NCBI RefSeq assembly: GCF_036245645.1
Contig: NZ_BTPE01000012.1
Location: 62,001-126,000 of the forward strand
Source: Algoriphagus taiwanensis
Lineage (GTDB): Bacteria > Bacteroidota > Bacteroidia > Cytophagales > Cyclobacteriaceae
DNA length: 64,000 nt
Direction: 5' to 3'
Shown here one piece after another: positions 55,741-63,501 of this stretch. The notes under the pieces were generated by a model. The model worked only from the letters and a program-made list of their open reading frames with translations, was not told the origin of the DNA and made no database searches. The position numbers were made by a program, and so were the translations under genes. How positions within the stretch are numbered: the first letter of the stretch is position 1; the number at the start of each line of letters is the position of its first letter.

Positions 55741-57855
55741 ATGAATTTTAGAAAAATCCTCTTTTCCGCTGTCTGTTTGCTGACTTTCTCCTGCACAGAA
55801 AAAGCCCCGGAAATCGACTATACCGACTGGTCGTACTATGGAGGACCGGAGGACGGTTCCCGGTATTCAGCTTTGACCCAAATCACCAAAGACAATGTCT
55901 CCCAACTCCAAGTGGCTTGGACCTATCACACGGGAGATGCTACCGAGCGCAGTCAGATTCAGTGTCAGCCCATCGTGGTAGATGGATTGCTTTACGGAAC
56001 CACTCCCAAACTCAATGTCTTTGCTTTGGATGCCGCAACTGGAGCAGAAGTTTGGCGTTTTGATCCCTTTCAGGTTTTGGGTGGGGAAAATTCTTGGGCC
56101 GGAACCAACCGAGGCGTGACCTTTTGGGAGGAAGGCGAGGATAAGAGGATTTTGTTTACCGCAGGCAATTGGCTGATGGCGCTGAATGCGCAGACTGGAG
56201 AACCGATTTTGAGTTTTGGGGATCAGGGAAAAGTGGATCTGCGAAAAGACTTGGATACGGATTTGGAGGATTTTCTGATTGTCTCCAATTCCCCGGGCGT
56301 AGTTTTCGAAGACAAACTGATCATGGGCATGCGGCTCTCCGAAGGCTTGGATGCTGCACCGGGAAATATCCGGGCTTACAATATCAAAACCGGAAAGCGG
56401 GAGTGGATTTTTCACACCATTCCGCATGAAGGGGAGGAAGGTTATGAGACTTGGGATCCCAAATACATCCGCCAAATCGGAGCAGCCAACAATTGGGCAG
56501 GAATGACTGTGGACCAAAGCCGTGGGATTGTTTTTGTCCCAACTGGCTCGGCTACGTATGACTTTTGGGGTGGATACCGGACCGGAGATAATCTGTATGC
56601 AAACTCACTTTTGGCCCTAAATGCCCATACCGGAAAACGGATCTGGCATTTTCAGGCGGTTCATCATGATGTTTGGGACCGTGATTTTCCAGCCAATCCT
56701 AACCTTATCCGAATCCAAAAAGACGGAAAATGGATTGATGCTGTGGCTCAGATTTCCAAGCAAGGCATGACCTACGTATTCGTAAGAGAAACCGGGAAGC
56801 CTATTTGGCCCATTCAGGAAACTCCGGTAACCCAAAGCGTGATGCCCGGTGAGGTGAGTTCAAAAACTCAGCCTATCCCTACCCTTCCAGAGCCATTTAT
56901 GAATATGGTCTTCGAAGAAAAAGACATCCTCAACCTCACGCCCGAATGGGAATCTGACATCCGAACTCAGCTTGAGGGTGCTATCTTGGGGGATACCTGG
57001 GCTCCTCCTCATCCGGAGAAACCTATTGTACTCTTCCCCGGGATGGATGGAGGCGGGGAGTGGGGCGGCGCTTCCTTCGATCCCCAAACCCAAACCCTTT
57101 ACGTCAATGCCAATCAAATCCCTTGGCTGATCGATATGACTCCCAATGCCAGTTTCGGGAATGTGGGCCTATCCATCTACAGCAATTACTGCGGCAATTG
57201 CCATGGGCTGGACAGAAAAGGCAATCCTCCGGCTTTGCCAAGTTTGCTGGGATTAAAGGAAAAATACTCGGCTGATTCTTTGGATCAGCTGCTCCGAAAA
57301 GGCCGTGGAGCGATGCCGGCCTTTTCCCATATTTCCGCTGAGGAAAGAGGTATTCTGATTGACTACCTACTGGGAAAAGCAGATGCAGGAGATAAAAAGG
57401 AACTGGAAGCAGAAAGCTCCAAGCTCTATCCCCGCTACTACATGAAGGGCTATCAGCGACTGACCACCAAGGAAGGAATCTATGGTTCCAATCCTCCTTG
57501 GGGACTTTTGACGGCGATCGACATGAATACCGGCTTTAGGAAATGGCAGATTCCCTTGGGCTCTATTGACTCCCTGAAAACCATGGGGTTTGAAAATACC
57601 GGCATTGAAAACTATGGAGGGCCGGTAGTTACGGCAGGCGGAGTTTTGTTTATCGCTGCGACCAAGGATGAGAAAATCAGAGCCTTTGACAAAGAAACAG
57701 GTCAACTCCTTTGGGAAGCCCAACTCCCGGCCGCAGGTCATGCCACTCCGGCAGTCTATGAGAAAGGCGGAAAGCAGTTTTTGGTCATTGCCTGCGGAGG
57801 AGGCAAGGGCACTAAAAGTGGAGACGCCTATGTGGCATTTGCTTTGCCAGATTGA
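55741..57855 (+). CDS. PQQ-dependent dehydrogenase with internal cytochrome c domain
   Basis: A 704-residue lipoprotein (signal MNFRKILFSAVCLLTFSCTE, Cys18). The N-terminal part is the quinoprotein propeller of glucose-dehydrogenase type (WSYYGGPEDGSRYSALTQI, LQVAWTYHTGD, GVTFW, PGNIRAYNIKTGKREWIFHT, HHDVWDRDFPANPNL). A haem c motif Cys484-GN-Cys487-His488 lies in a compact domain (about 475-550) inserted before the last propeller blades, which follow (LTAIDMNTGFRKWQIPLG, AFDKETGQLLWEAQLP). It oxidises an alcohol or sugar in the periplasm and passes electrons via haem. The true substrate is not predictable. It needs Ccm for haem attachment. Confidence 0.92.
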   Translation: MNFRKILFSAVCLLTFSCTEKAPEIDYTDWSYYGGPEDGSRYSALTQITKDNVSQLQVAWTYHTGDATERSQIQCQPIVVDGLLYGTTPKLNVFALDAATGAEVWRFDPFQVLGGENSWAGTNRGVTFWEEGEDKRILFTAGNWLMALNAQTGEPILSFGDQGKVDLRKDLDTDLEDFLIVSNSPGVVFEDKLIMGMRLSEGLDAAPGNIRAYNIKTGKREWIFHTIPHEGEEGYETWDPKYIRQIGAANNWAGMTVDQSRGIVFVPTGSATYDFWGGYRTGDNLYANSLLALNAHTGKRIWHFQAVHHDVWDRDFPANPNLIRIQKDGKWIDAVAQISKQGMTYVFVRETGKPIWPIQETPVTQSVMPGEVSSKTQPIPTLPEPFMNMVFEEKDILNLTPEWESDIRTQLEGAILGDTWAPPHPEKPIVLFPGMDGGGEWGGASFDPQTQTLYVNANQIPWLIDMTPNASFGNVGLSIYSNYCGNCHGLDRKGNPPALPSLLGLKEKYSADSLDQLLRKGRGAMPAFSHISAEERGILIDYLLGKADAGDKKELEAESSKLYPRYYMKGYQRLTTKEGIYGSNPPWGLLTAIDMNTGFRKWQIPLGSIDSLKTMGFENTGIENYGGPVVTAGGVLFIAATKDEKIRAFDKETGQLLWEAQLPAAGHATPAVYEKGGKQFLVIACGGGKGTKSGDAYVAFALPD

Positions 57856-57910
57856 TTTCAAAATCAACGATCCCCTTTCTTGTTTGCCTATTCCTGTTTA
57901 ATTTTCCGAT

Positions 57911-58213
57911 ATGAGTGACAAGCCCAAACCCATTTTTGACAAACGCATTTTCTGGGATGTGAATTTTGAACAGATCGATTACGACAAAAAATACAAGTTT
58001 GTCATCGAGCGGGTTTTTGAGCGGGGAGACACCCCGGATATTCGCAATTGCCGAAGATACTATGGAGATGAGTTGGTGGCAGAAGTTTTGCTGAATGCGA
58101 AATTTCTACCTCAAATGCGAATGTATCTTGCTGCAGCCGTAATTGATCGACCAGTAGAAGATTTCAGATGCTACAAACTCAGACAGTCGAACCCGGAACT
58201 CTTTCCCTATTAA
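57911..58213 (+). CDS. DUF6922-like protein, probable antitoxin
   Basis: A 100-residue protein starting MSDKPKPIFDKRIFWDVNF, with pattern DIRNCRRYYGDELVAEVLL and a C-terminal helical part (YKLRQSNPELFPY). This layout is seen in short proteins next to AbiEii-type toxins in Bacteroidota, which I know as DUF6922. Its 3' end overlaps the toxin by 46 bp in another frame, a strong coupling. Antitoxin function is inferred from position; no nucleotide-binding motif is present. Confidence 0.72.
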   Translation: MSDKPKPIFDKRIFWDVNFEQIDYDKKYKFVIERVFERGDTPDIRNCRRYYGDELVAEVLLNAKFLPQMRMYLAAAVIDRPVEDFRCYKLRQSNPELFPY

Positions 58214-58794
58214 GAGACCTTTGTAAACTTCCGTGTCTTCAAGGGTTTGCTTTAGTTGGAGGGACTGCCCTTTCATTAAAGTATGGACATCGTTTATCTG
58301 TCGATTTGGATCTTTTTTCCACTTCCAGATTTGAAAATGAAGACGTTATTTCTTGTCTCAAGACTGAATTTGGTGAACAATTCACTATTGAAGACAAACC
58401 TCCTCATTTCGGAATATTTTGCTATATCTGGGATGTGAAAGTGGATATAGTTCGTCACCCACATCCATTAATCGACCAAACAGAATCCATAGAAGGAATT
58501 CGTTTTTTCTCCGATAGAGATATCATGGCCATGAAGATTCAGGCTATTTTGGGTCGGGGGAAAAAGAAAGATTTCTGGGATATTGCAGAGCTTCTTCAGC
58601 ACTACTCAGTGGGAGATTTTATCCAAAGCCATAAGGAAAAATACAGCACTCAGAATCTCCTGATTTCCATTCCTCAGGTGATGGTGTATTTCCAGGATGC
58701 CGAAGAAGACGAGAATCCTGTGAGTCTAAAAGGCCAAACATGGACAAGTGTGAAAAAGACCATAACCAAAAAAGTCTCGGCACATTTACGCTAA
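58168..58794 (+). CDS. Nucleotidyltransferase AbiEii/AbiGii toxin family protein
   Basis: A 208-residue protein with the nucleotidyltransferase motif ALVGGTALSLKYGHRLSVDLDLF (about 27-49; GG-T and the DxD-type pair in VDLDLF). AbiEii-class toxins are nucleotidyltransferases that block growth by modifying tRNA or related targets and form type IV systems with a partner gene. The start at 58168 lies inside the preceding gene. The last 9 bases overlap the araC gene end, which converges from the other strand. Confidence 0.88.
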   Translation: MLQTQTVEPGTLSLLRDLCKLPCLQGFALVGGTALSLKYGHRLSVDLDLFSTSRFENEDVISCLKTEFGEQFTIEDKPPHFGIFCYIWDVKVDIVRHPHPLIDQTESIEGIRFFSDRDIMAMKIQAILGRGKKKDFWDIAELLQHYSVGDFIQSHKEKYSTQNLLISIPQVMVYFQDAEEDENPVSLKGQTWTSVKKTITKKVSAHLR

Positions 58795-59652
58795 GTTTTT
58801 AAACTCCCTGGGGGTCATCCCGGTATGGCTCTTAAAGCTCCGGTTGAAATAGGATAAATTCTCAAAACCTACCTTGTAAGCAATCTCCGAAATCCCCAAA
58901 TCCGTTTCCTGAAGCAATTTTTGGGCTTCGCTGATCCGAAGTTGCTGAAGGTATTGCGTAAAGGTTTTTCGGGTTCTCAATTTGAAAAACCGGCAAAATG
59001 CCTCCTTGGAAAGATGGGCTTGTCCGGCTGCCTCTTCCAGGGTAATGGACCGAAAGCGATTTTCGAGCAAAAACTGCATGACTCGGTTCATCCGACTGCC
59101 ATCCTTTTCCGAAAGTCCCCGCATCAGCCCCGGCTCATTTAATCGGACCAAATCCCCCCTTGCTTCCTCCAGCCAATTCAGCATTTGGAATGCCAACTGA
59201 AAGCGATGAAGCCCCTCGCTTTTTTCTGCCTGAGGGAAAATAGATTTGATCCGTTCGGCAGTTTCACCCTGTACTTGAAAACACAAACCTTGAAACTCCT
59301 CAAATTTCCGCATAGACTGTAGCTCATCCAGTTCTCCCAAAGCCTTGCCCAAGGCTTGGAAATCAAAGAAAATGGTATTTCCTGAAGATTTTAATTCGGT
59401 GCCTTCTTCAAAATATTCCGGGTCGCTCCGAAAAACATGCGGAGCATTTTCTCCTAAAAAAAATAAATCTCCCGGCTGAAATCTCCCCACATAATCCCCA
59501 CTGAGCAGCTGACCTTTTCCCTCCAAAATCACCGTCAACTGCAGCTGAGGATGCTGATGTAGCTTATCATAAAAATGCGCCCCTCTATCCTCCTGATAGC
59601 GAACAAACTCCCGCTGTGACTTGGGGACCTGAAAGGAAATCACTTTTGCCAT
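58786..59652 (-). CDS. AraC family transcriptional regulator
   Basis: A 288-residue regulator. The N-terminal half is a cupin-like sensor (HFYDKLHQHPQLQLTVILEGKG, GDLFFLGENAPH), and the C-terminal 100 residues are the double helix-turn-helix AraC domain (ITLEEAAGQAHLSKEAFCRFFK and ISEIAYKVGFENLSYFNRSFK). The ATG at 59652 (MAKVISFQVPKSQ) is used; a longer frame adds 13 residues. It is divergent from the DapA-type gene at 59813 with 160 bp between, the classic arrangement for a regulator controlling the hydroxyproline-like cluster; the inducer is presumably a pathway metabolite. Confidence 0.9.
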   Translation of the reverse strand: MAKVISFQVPKSQREFVRYQEDRGAHFYDKLHQHPQLQLTVILEGKGQLLSGDYVGRFQPGDLFFLGENAPHVFRSDPEYFEEGTELKSSGNTIFFDFQALGKALGELDELQSMRKFEEFQGLCFQVQGETAERIKSIFPQAEKSEGLHRFQLAFQMLNWLEEARGDLVRLNEPGLMRGLSEKDGSRMNRVMQFLLENRFRSITLEEAAGQAHLSKEAFCRFFKLRTRKTFTQYLQQLRISEAQKLLQETDLGISEIAYKVGFENLSYFNRSFKSHTGMTPREFKNLA

Positions 59653-59812
59653 GCTGCAAATAATATCAAATTGAGTGAAAGTAAGAGACAAATTTTATAA
59701 ACAAATCAATTGGGTATCAAAAGGGACTAATCCAGTGAAAGAAATTGCCTCTTTGGTCTTTTACTTTTGATAAATAATCATCAAACCCTCTGGGATAAAA
59801 ACTGAAACTACT

Positions 59813-60703
59813 ATGAACTGGAAAGGCGTATTCCCCGCAGTCACGACCAAATTTCACGCAGACGGAAGTCTGGACATGGACCTGTTTTTCAAAAATCTGG
59901 ATTTCCAACTGGAAAGTGGAGTTCATGGCATCATCCTGGGTGGCACCTTGGGTGAGAGTTCGGTTTTATCGCATGAAGAAAAAATCACGCTAACCGGAGA
60001 AACGGTTAAGTACATCAACGGGAGAGTACCTGTCATCCTCAATATTGCCGAAGGCGCTACCAAAGACGCACTTTTCTGGGCTAAAAAAGCAGAAGAATTG
60101 GGAGCATCCGGCCTGATGATTTTGCCTCCGATGCGCTATGCTGCAGATGCTAGAGAGGTGGTAACCTATTTTAAAACCGTCGCCAATTCCACCAAACTAC
60201 CAATGATGATCTACAACAACCCGGTGGATTACAAGACTTTGGTAACAATAGACATGTTTGCCGAATTGGCCGAGTGCGAAAACATACAAGCCATCAAAGA
60301 ATCCACACGGGATATTTCCAATGTTACTCGTATGATCAACCGATTTGGTGATCGTTTCCAATTGCTTTGCGGGGTAGACACCCTGGCTTTGGAAGAATTG
60401 CTGATGGGAGCCGTAGGATGGGTTGCCGGATTGGTTTGTGCTTTTCCAAAGGAAACGGTGACCATTTTCAACTTGGTTCAGGAAGGAAAAATTGAGGAGG
60501 CCAGAGAAATCTACCGTTGGTTTTTGCCTTTGCTGGAGCTGGACATTCATCCCAAACTGGTGCAATACATCAAGCTTGCAGAGCAGCATTGCGGAGTAGG
60601 TTCCGAGCATGTAAGAGCTCCAAGATTGACTTTGATCGGGGAAGAAAGAGCAAGAATTGAGAAGATTATTACAGATGGCTTAGCAAAAAGGCCGAAATTG
60701 TGA
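59813..60703 (+). CDS. DapA-family lyase, probable 1-pyrroline-4-hydroxy-2-carboxylate deaminase
   Basis: A 296-residue aldolase-fold enzyme of the dihydrodipicolinate synthase family. The Schiff-base Lys162 (IQAIKEST), catalytic Tyr134 (MMIYNNPVDY) and the GGTLGESSVLS substrate loop (43-53) are intact. The family also includes N-acetylneuraminate lyase and hydroxyproline-pathway enzymes. The next genes encode an aldehyde dehydrogenase and an epimerase with two catalytic cysteines, which suits the deaminase of trans-4-hydroxy-L-proline breakdown. The function is inferred from context, the family is firm. Confidence 0.88.
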   Translation: MNWKGVFPAVTTKFHADGSLDMDLFFKNLDFQLESGVHGIILGGTLGESSVLSHEEKITLTGETVKYINGRVPVILNIAEGATKDALFWAKKAEELGASGLMILPPMRYAADAREVVTYFKTVANSTKLPMMIYNNPVDYKTLVTIDMFAELAECENIQAIKESTRDISNVTRMINRFGDRFQLLCGVDTLALEELLMGAVGWVAGLVCAFPKETVTIFNLVQEGKIEEAREIYRWFLPLLELDIHPKLVQYIKLAEQHCGVGSEHVRAPRLTLIGEERARIEKIITDGLAKRPKL

Positions 60704-60776
60704 AATAGACGCAAGAAGCTAGACATTAGACACAAGACTAATCGCTCTGGATATTCGCGAAGCTAATTTTACAATA

Positions 60777-60799
60777 TTCCAATTTTAAAATCTTTCAAT
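60777..60799 (+). repeat. Recurrent 23-bp leader-like element, first copy
   Basis: The 23-bp sequence containing CAATTTTAAAATCTTTCAAT is identical at 60777-60799 and 62327-62349 and ends 4 and 13 bp before the starts at 60804 and 62363. A variant occurs at 53594-53621 on the minus strand before the SDR gene. Upstream of the first copy, 60710-60745 also holds GCAAGAAGCTAGAC and TTAGACACAAGACTA, strings related to 24911-24940. Confidence 0.65.
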
Positions 60800-60803
60800 T
60801 TCC

Positions 60804-62249
60804 ATGAACCTAGACAACCTATTCAGCGCCGCCCAAGAAGCATTTCTGTTTTATAAAAACCTCCCGGGCAAGGAAAGAGGAGCCTTTTTGGACACCCTTG
60901 CAGATACACTAGAAGCAAATCGCCCCGAGATCGTCCCTTTGGCAGTGAAGGAATCCAATCTCCCCGAAGGAAGAATCAACGGAGAATTGGGAAGAACCAC
61001 AGGCCAAATCCGGCTTTTTGCCAACTTGGTCAGAGAAGGCTCTTGGGTGGAAGCAACTATCGATCCGGCCATGCCTGATCGCACTCCCCTTCCTAGAGCA
61101 GATATTCGCAGAATGCTTACTCCATTAGGTCCTGTGGTGGTTTTTGGCGCAAGCAATTTTCCTTTGGCTTTTTCTACGGCTGGTGGGGATACTATCTCTG
61201 CCTTGGCAGCAGGCTGCCCGGTAATCTACAAAGCCCACCCTGCGCATCCTGAGACTTCCAAAAAAGTAGCCGATTGCATCCATCAGGCCATTTTGAAATG
61301 CAGCCTTCCTTCTGCTCTTTTTACTCATGTCGAAGGAGGAATTGCGGAAGGTCAAGCTTTAGTCAAACATCCTATAGCAAAGGCAGTGGCATTTACAGGT
61401 TCTCATGCCGGTGGAATGGCCCTATTCAACCTTGCCAATCAACGGGAAGAACCAATTCCCGTTTTTGCAGAAATGGGTTCAGTCAATCCTATTTTCTGCT
61501 TTCCAAGTAAGTTGGAAAAGCAAAACGAGGCTTTAGCCAAAGCATTCGTCGCTTCTCTTACCCTTGGTGTAGGCCAATTCTGCACCAATCCGGGGCTGAT
61601 TTTCGTGCCTGAAGCTCAAGCCAAAGCTTTTGAACAAGCCATCGCTGCAGAACTGAAAGATATCGTGGCTGCCCCAATGCTTCATCCGGGAATTGCTCAG
61701 GCTTATTACGACTCCATTCAGTTTTTGGAATCCCGGGAAGAACTTCGCTGGGTAAAAGTGGCCGATCCGAAGCATTTGATTAACGGAAGCACCGCTTTGG
61801 CAGAAATCAAAGCCCAAGACTGGTTAAAGGACTCTCTTTTCCAAAAGGAAGTTTTTGGGGCTTTTGCCATGATGGTAGTCTATCAAAGCGAAGAAGAACT
61901 TTTGGAAATTGCCAAACATCTTCATGGACAATTAACCATTACGGTTTGGGCAGAGGAAGAGGAGCTAAAGAACCAGCTTTTCCTGATCAATCTTTTGGAA
62001 GAAAAATGCGGAAGATTACTATTCAAAGGAGTTCCTACCGGGGTGGAAGTAGGCTATGCCATGCAGCATGGAGGACCATTTCCTTCCACCACGGCTCCAA
62101 ACAGCACTTCGGTTGGAGCCCATGCAATAAAAAGATTTGCCAGACCCATTGCATTTCAAGACATGCCACAGGAATTGCTTCCAGATGCCTTGAGGGATGA
62201 AAATCCACTTGGAATTTGGAGATTGGTGAATGGGAAGTGGGAAAAATGA
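60804..62249 (+). CDS. Aldehyde dehydrogenase (NADP+), probable 2-oxoglutarate semialdehyde dehydrogenase
   Basis: A 481-residue class of ALDH typified by 2,5-dioxovalerate (2-oxoglutarate semialdehyde) dehydrogenase. The catalytic Cys260 in GQFCTNPG and Glu223 in FAEMGSVNP are intact. The Rossmann part shows PVVVFGASNFPLAFSTAGGDT and VAFTGSHAGG. Placed between a DapA-type deaminase and a two-cysteine epimerase, it would convert the semialdehyde to 2-oxoglutarate and so feed the citric acid cycle. Gaps of about 100 bp with short repeats separate the genes, but all three share the strand. Confidence 0.9.
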   Translation: MNLDNLFSAAQEAFLFYKNLPGKERGAFLDTLADTLEANRPEIVPLAVKESNLPEGRINGELGRTTGQIRLFANLVREGSWVEATIDPAMPDRTPLPRADIRRMLTPLGPVVVFGASNFPLAFSTAGGDTISALAAGCPVIYKAHPAHPETSKKVADCIHQAILKCSLPSALFTHVEGGIAEGQALVKHPIAKAVAFTGSHAGGMALFNLANQREEPIPVFAEMGSVNPIFCFPSKLEKQNEALAKAFVASLTLGVGQFCTNPGLIFVPEAQAKAFEQAIAAELKDIVAAPMLHPGIAQAYYDSIQFLESREELRWVKVADPKHLINGSTALAEIKAQDWLKDSLFQKEVFGAFAMMVVYQSEEELLEIAKHLHGQLTITVWAEEEELKNQLFLINLLEEKCGRLLFKGVPTGVEVGYAMQHGGPFPSTTAPNSTSVGAHAIKRFARPIAFQDMPQELLPDALRDENPLGIWRLVNGKWEK

Positions 62250-62250
62250 T

Positions 62251-62270
62251 TTACGAATTACGATTTACGA
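62251..62270 (+). repeat. Dispersed 20-mer, exact copy in reverse orientation
   Basis: TTACGAATTACGATTTACGA at 62251-62270 is the reverse complement of the 20-mer seen with one mismatch at 24981-25000 and two at 53731-53750. It lies just after the aldehyde dehydrogenase stop, in non-coding DNA. Confidence 0.6.
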
Positions 62271-62326
62271 AGCTCTGATTAGAACTAACCCAAAAACTAA
62301 TCGCAAAGACTTCTTTCTCTAGAATT

Positions 62327-62349
62327 TTCCAATTTTAAAATCTTTCAAT
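62327..62349 (+). repeat. Recurrent 23-bp leader-like element, second copy
   Basis: Identical over 23 bp to 60777-60799; it ends 13 bp before the epimerase start at 62363. Confidence 0.65.
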
Positions 62350-62362
62350 ATTCAAATTTTAT

Positions 62363-63367
62363 ATGTCTTCAAGACACACCTTCTCCTGCATCGACGCTCA
62401 CACTTGCGGCAATCCTGTTCGGGTAGTTTCCGGTGGTGTTCCTTTTCTGAAAGGAAACAACATGCTCGAAAAGCGGCAGTATTTTCTGGAAAATCTGGAC
62501 TGGATCAGAACCGGGCTGATGTTTGAACCCCGTGGACACGACATGATGTCGGGCTCTATGCTTTTCCCTCCACACGATCCTGAGAATGATTTTGCTGTGC
62601 TCTTTATCGAGACTTCAGGTTGTCTTCCCATGTGCGGGCACGGCACGATCGGCACAATCACCATAGCGATAGAAGAAGGATTAATTCATCCCAAAACTCC
62701 GGGCTTCCTGCGAATGGAAGCACCCGCGGGACTGGTTTTGGTGGAGTACAAGCAGGAAGGCAAAAAGGTCAAATCTGTCAAGCTGACCAATGTAAAAAGC
62801 TATCTGGCTGCTGAAAATCTGGAAATTGAAATCGAAGAACTGGGCAAGCTAACCGTGGATGTAGCCTATGGCGGCAACTTTTACTGTATTGTGGATCCCC
62901 AAGAGAATTTCCCAGGATTAGAGCATTTCAAAGCAGAACAATTGATCTCCATGGCCCGAAATCTCCGGAAAAAGATGAATGAGCGCTATGATTTTGTCCA
63001 CCCAGAGCATGACCGAATCCGAGGACTTTCTCACGTGATGTGGACAGGAAAAACCTTAGAAGAAAGCAGCACTGCACGAAATGCCGTTTTCTACGGGGAC
63101 AAAGCTATTGATCGCTCCCCTTGCGGCACGGGAACCTCGGCAAGAATGGCCCAGTGGTTTGCCAAAGGCTGGCTAAAGCCCGGAGATGAATTTGTCCATG
63201 AAAGCTTCATCGGATCCAAGTTTATCGGAAGAATCGAGGAAGTAACCGAAATAGCCGGAAAACCGGCCATCGTCCCAAGTATCGAAGGCTGGGCCAAGGT
63301 ATATGGCTACAATACGATCATCCTGGATGATGATGACCCGTATGTTCATGGATTTCAGGTAATCTAA
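62363..63367 (+). CDS. Proline racemase family protein, probable 4-hydroxyproline 2-epimerase
   Basis: A 334-residue two-domain enzyme. The two catalytic cysteines of the family are present: Cys91 in MCGHGTIG and Cys254 in SPCGTGTSA. In trans-3-hydroxy-L-proline dehydratases the second is replaced by Thr, so an epimerase or racemase is favoured. With the DapA-type deaminase and aldehyde dehydrogenase upstream, the likely job is conversion of trans-4-hydroxy-L-proline to the cis-D form. A D-hydroxyproline oxidase or dehydrogenase, needed next, is not in the window. Confidence 0.9.
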   Translation: MSSRHTFSCIDAHTCGNPVRVVSGGVPFLKGNNMLEKRQYFLENLDWIRTGLMFEPRGHDMMSGSMLFPPHDPENDFAVLFIETSGCLPMCGHGTIGTITIAIEEGLIHPKTPGFLRMEAPAGLVLVEYKQEGKKVKSVKLTNVKSYLAAENLEIEIEELGKLTVDVAYGGNFYCIVDPQENFPGLEHFKAEQLISMARNLRKKMNERYDFVHPEHDRIRGLSHVMWTGKTLEESSTARNAVFYGDKAIDRSPCGTGTSARMAQWFAKGWLKPGDEFVHESFIGSKFIGRIEEVTEIAGKPAIVPSIEGWAKVYGYNTIILDDDDPYVHGFQVI

Positions 63368-63423
63368 GGGCAAAAAGTAGCTTTGGCGGCTTTAATCAGT
63401 CTCCGATGAACCAAGTCAATACT

Positions 63424-63456
63424 GAGGGGCTAAATCCAGTCCCTCTTCTTTTTTGT
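63424..63456 (+). terminator. Rho-independent terminator after the epimerase gene
   Basis: GAGGGGCT (63424-63431) pairs with AGTCCCTC (63438-63445), one G-T pair, around a 6-nt loop, then a T-rich tract. It ends the catabolic cluster 56 bp beyond the epimerase stop. Confidence 0.8.
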
Positions 63457-63501
63457 AAAAGGATAATCCTTAAATTCAGGAAATTAACAATCATTTTTAG
63501 C

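Noticed and set aside
55867..56517. 216-codon minus-strand open frame
   Set aside because: Shadow of the PQQ dehydrogenase, which has a signal peptide, propeller motifs and a haem c site in the plus frame.
57852..57867. Palindrome TTGATTT-CA-AAATCAA as terminator of the PQQ dehydrogenase gene
   Set aside because: It overlaps the stop codon, is AT-rich and has no T-tract after it.
62363..63367. Trans-3-hydroxy-L-proline dehydratase instead of epimerase
   Set aside because: The second catalytic position is Cys254, where dehydratases usually have Thr.
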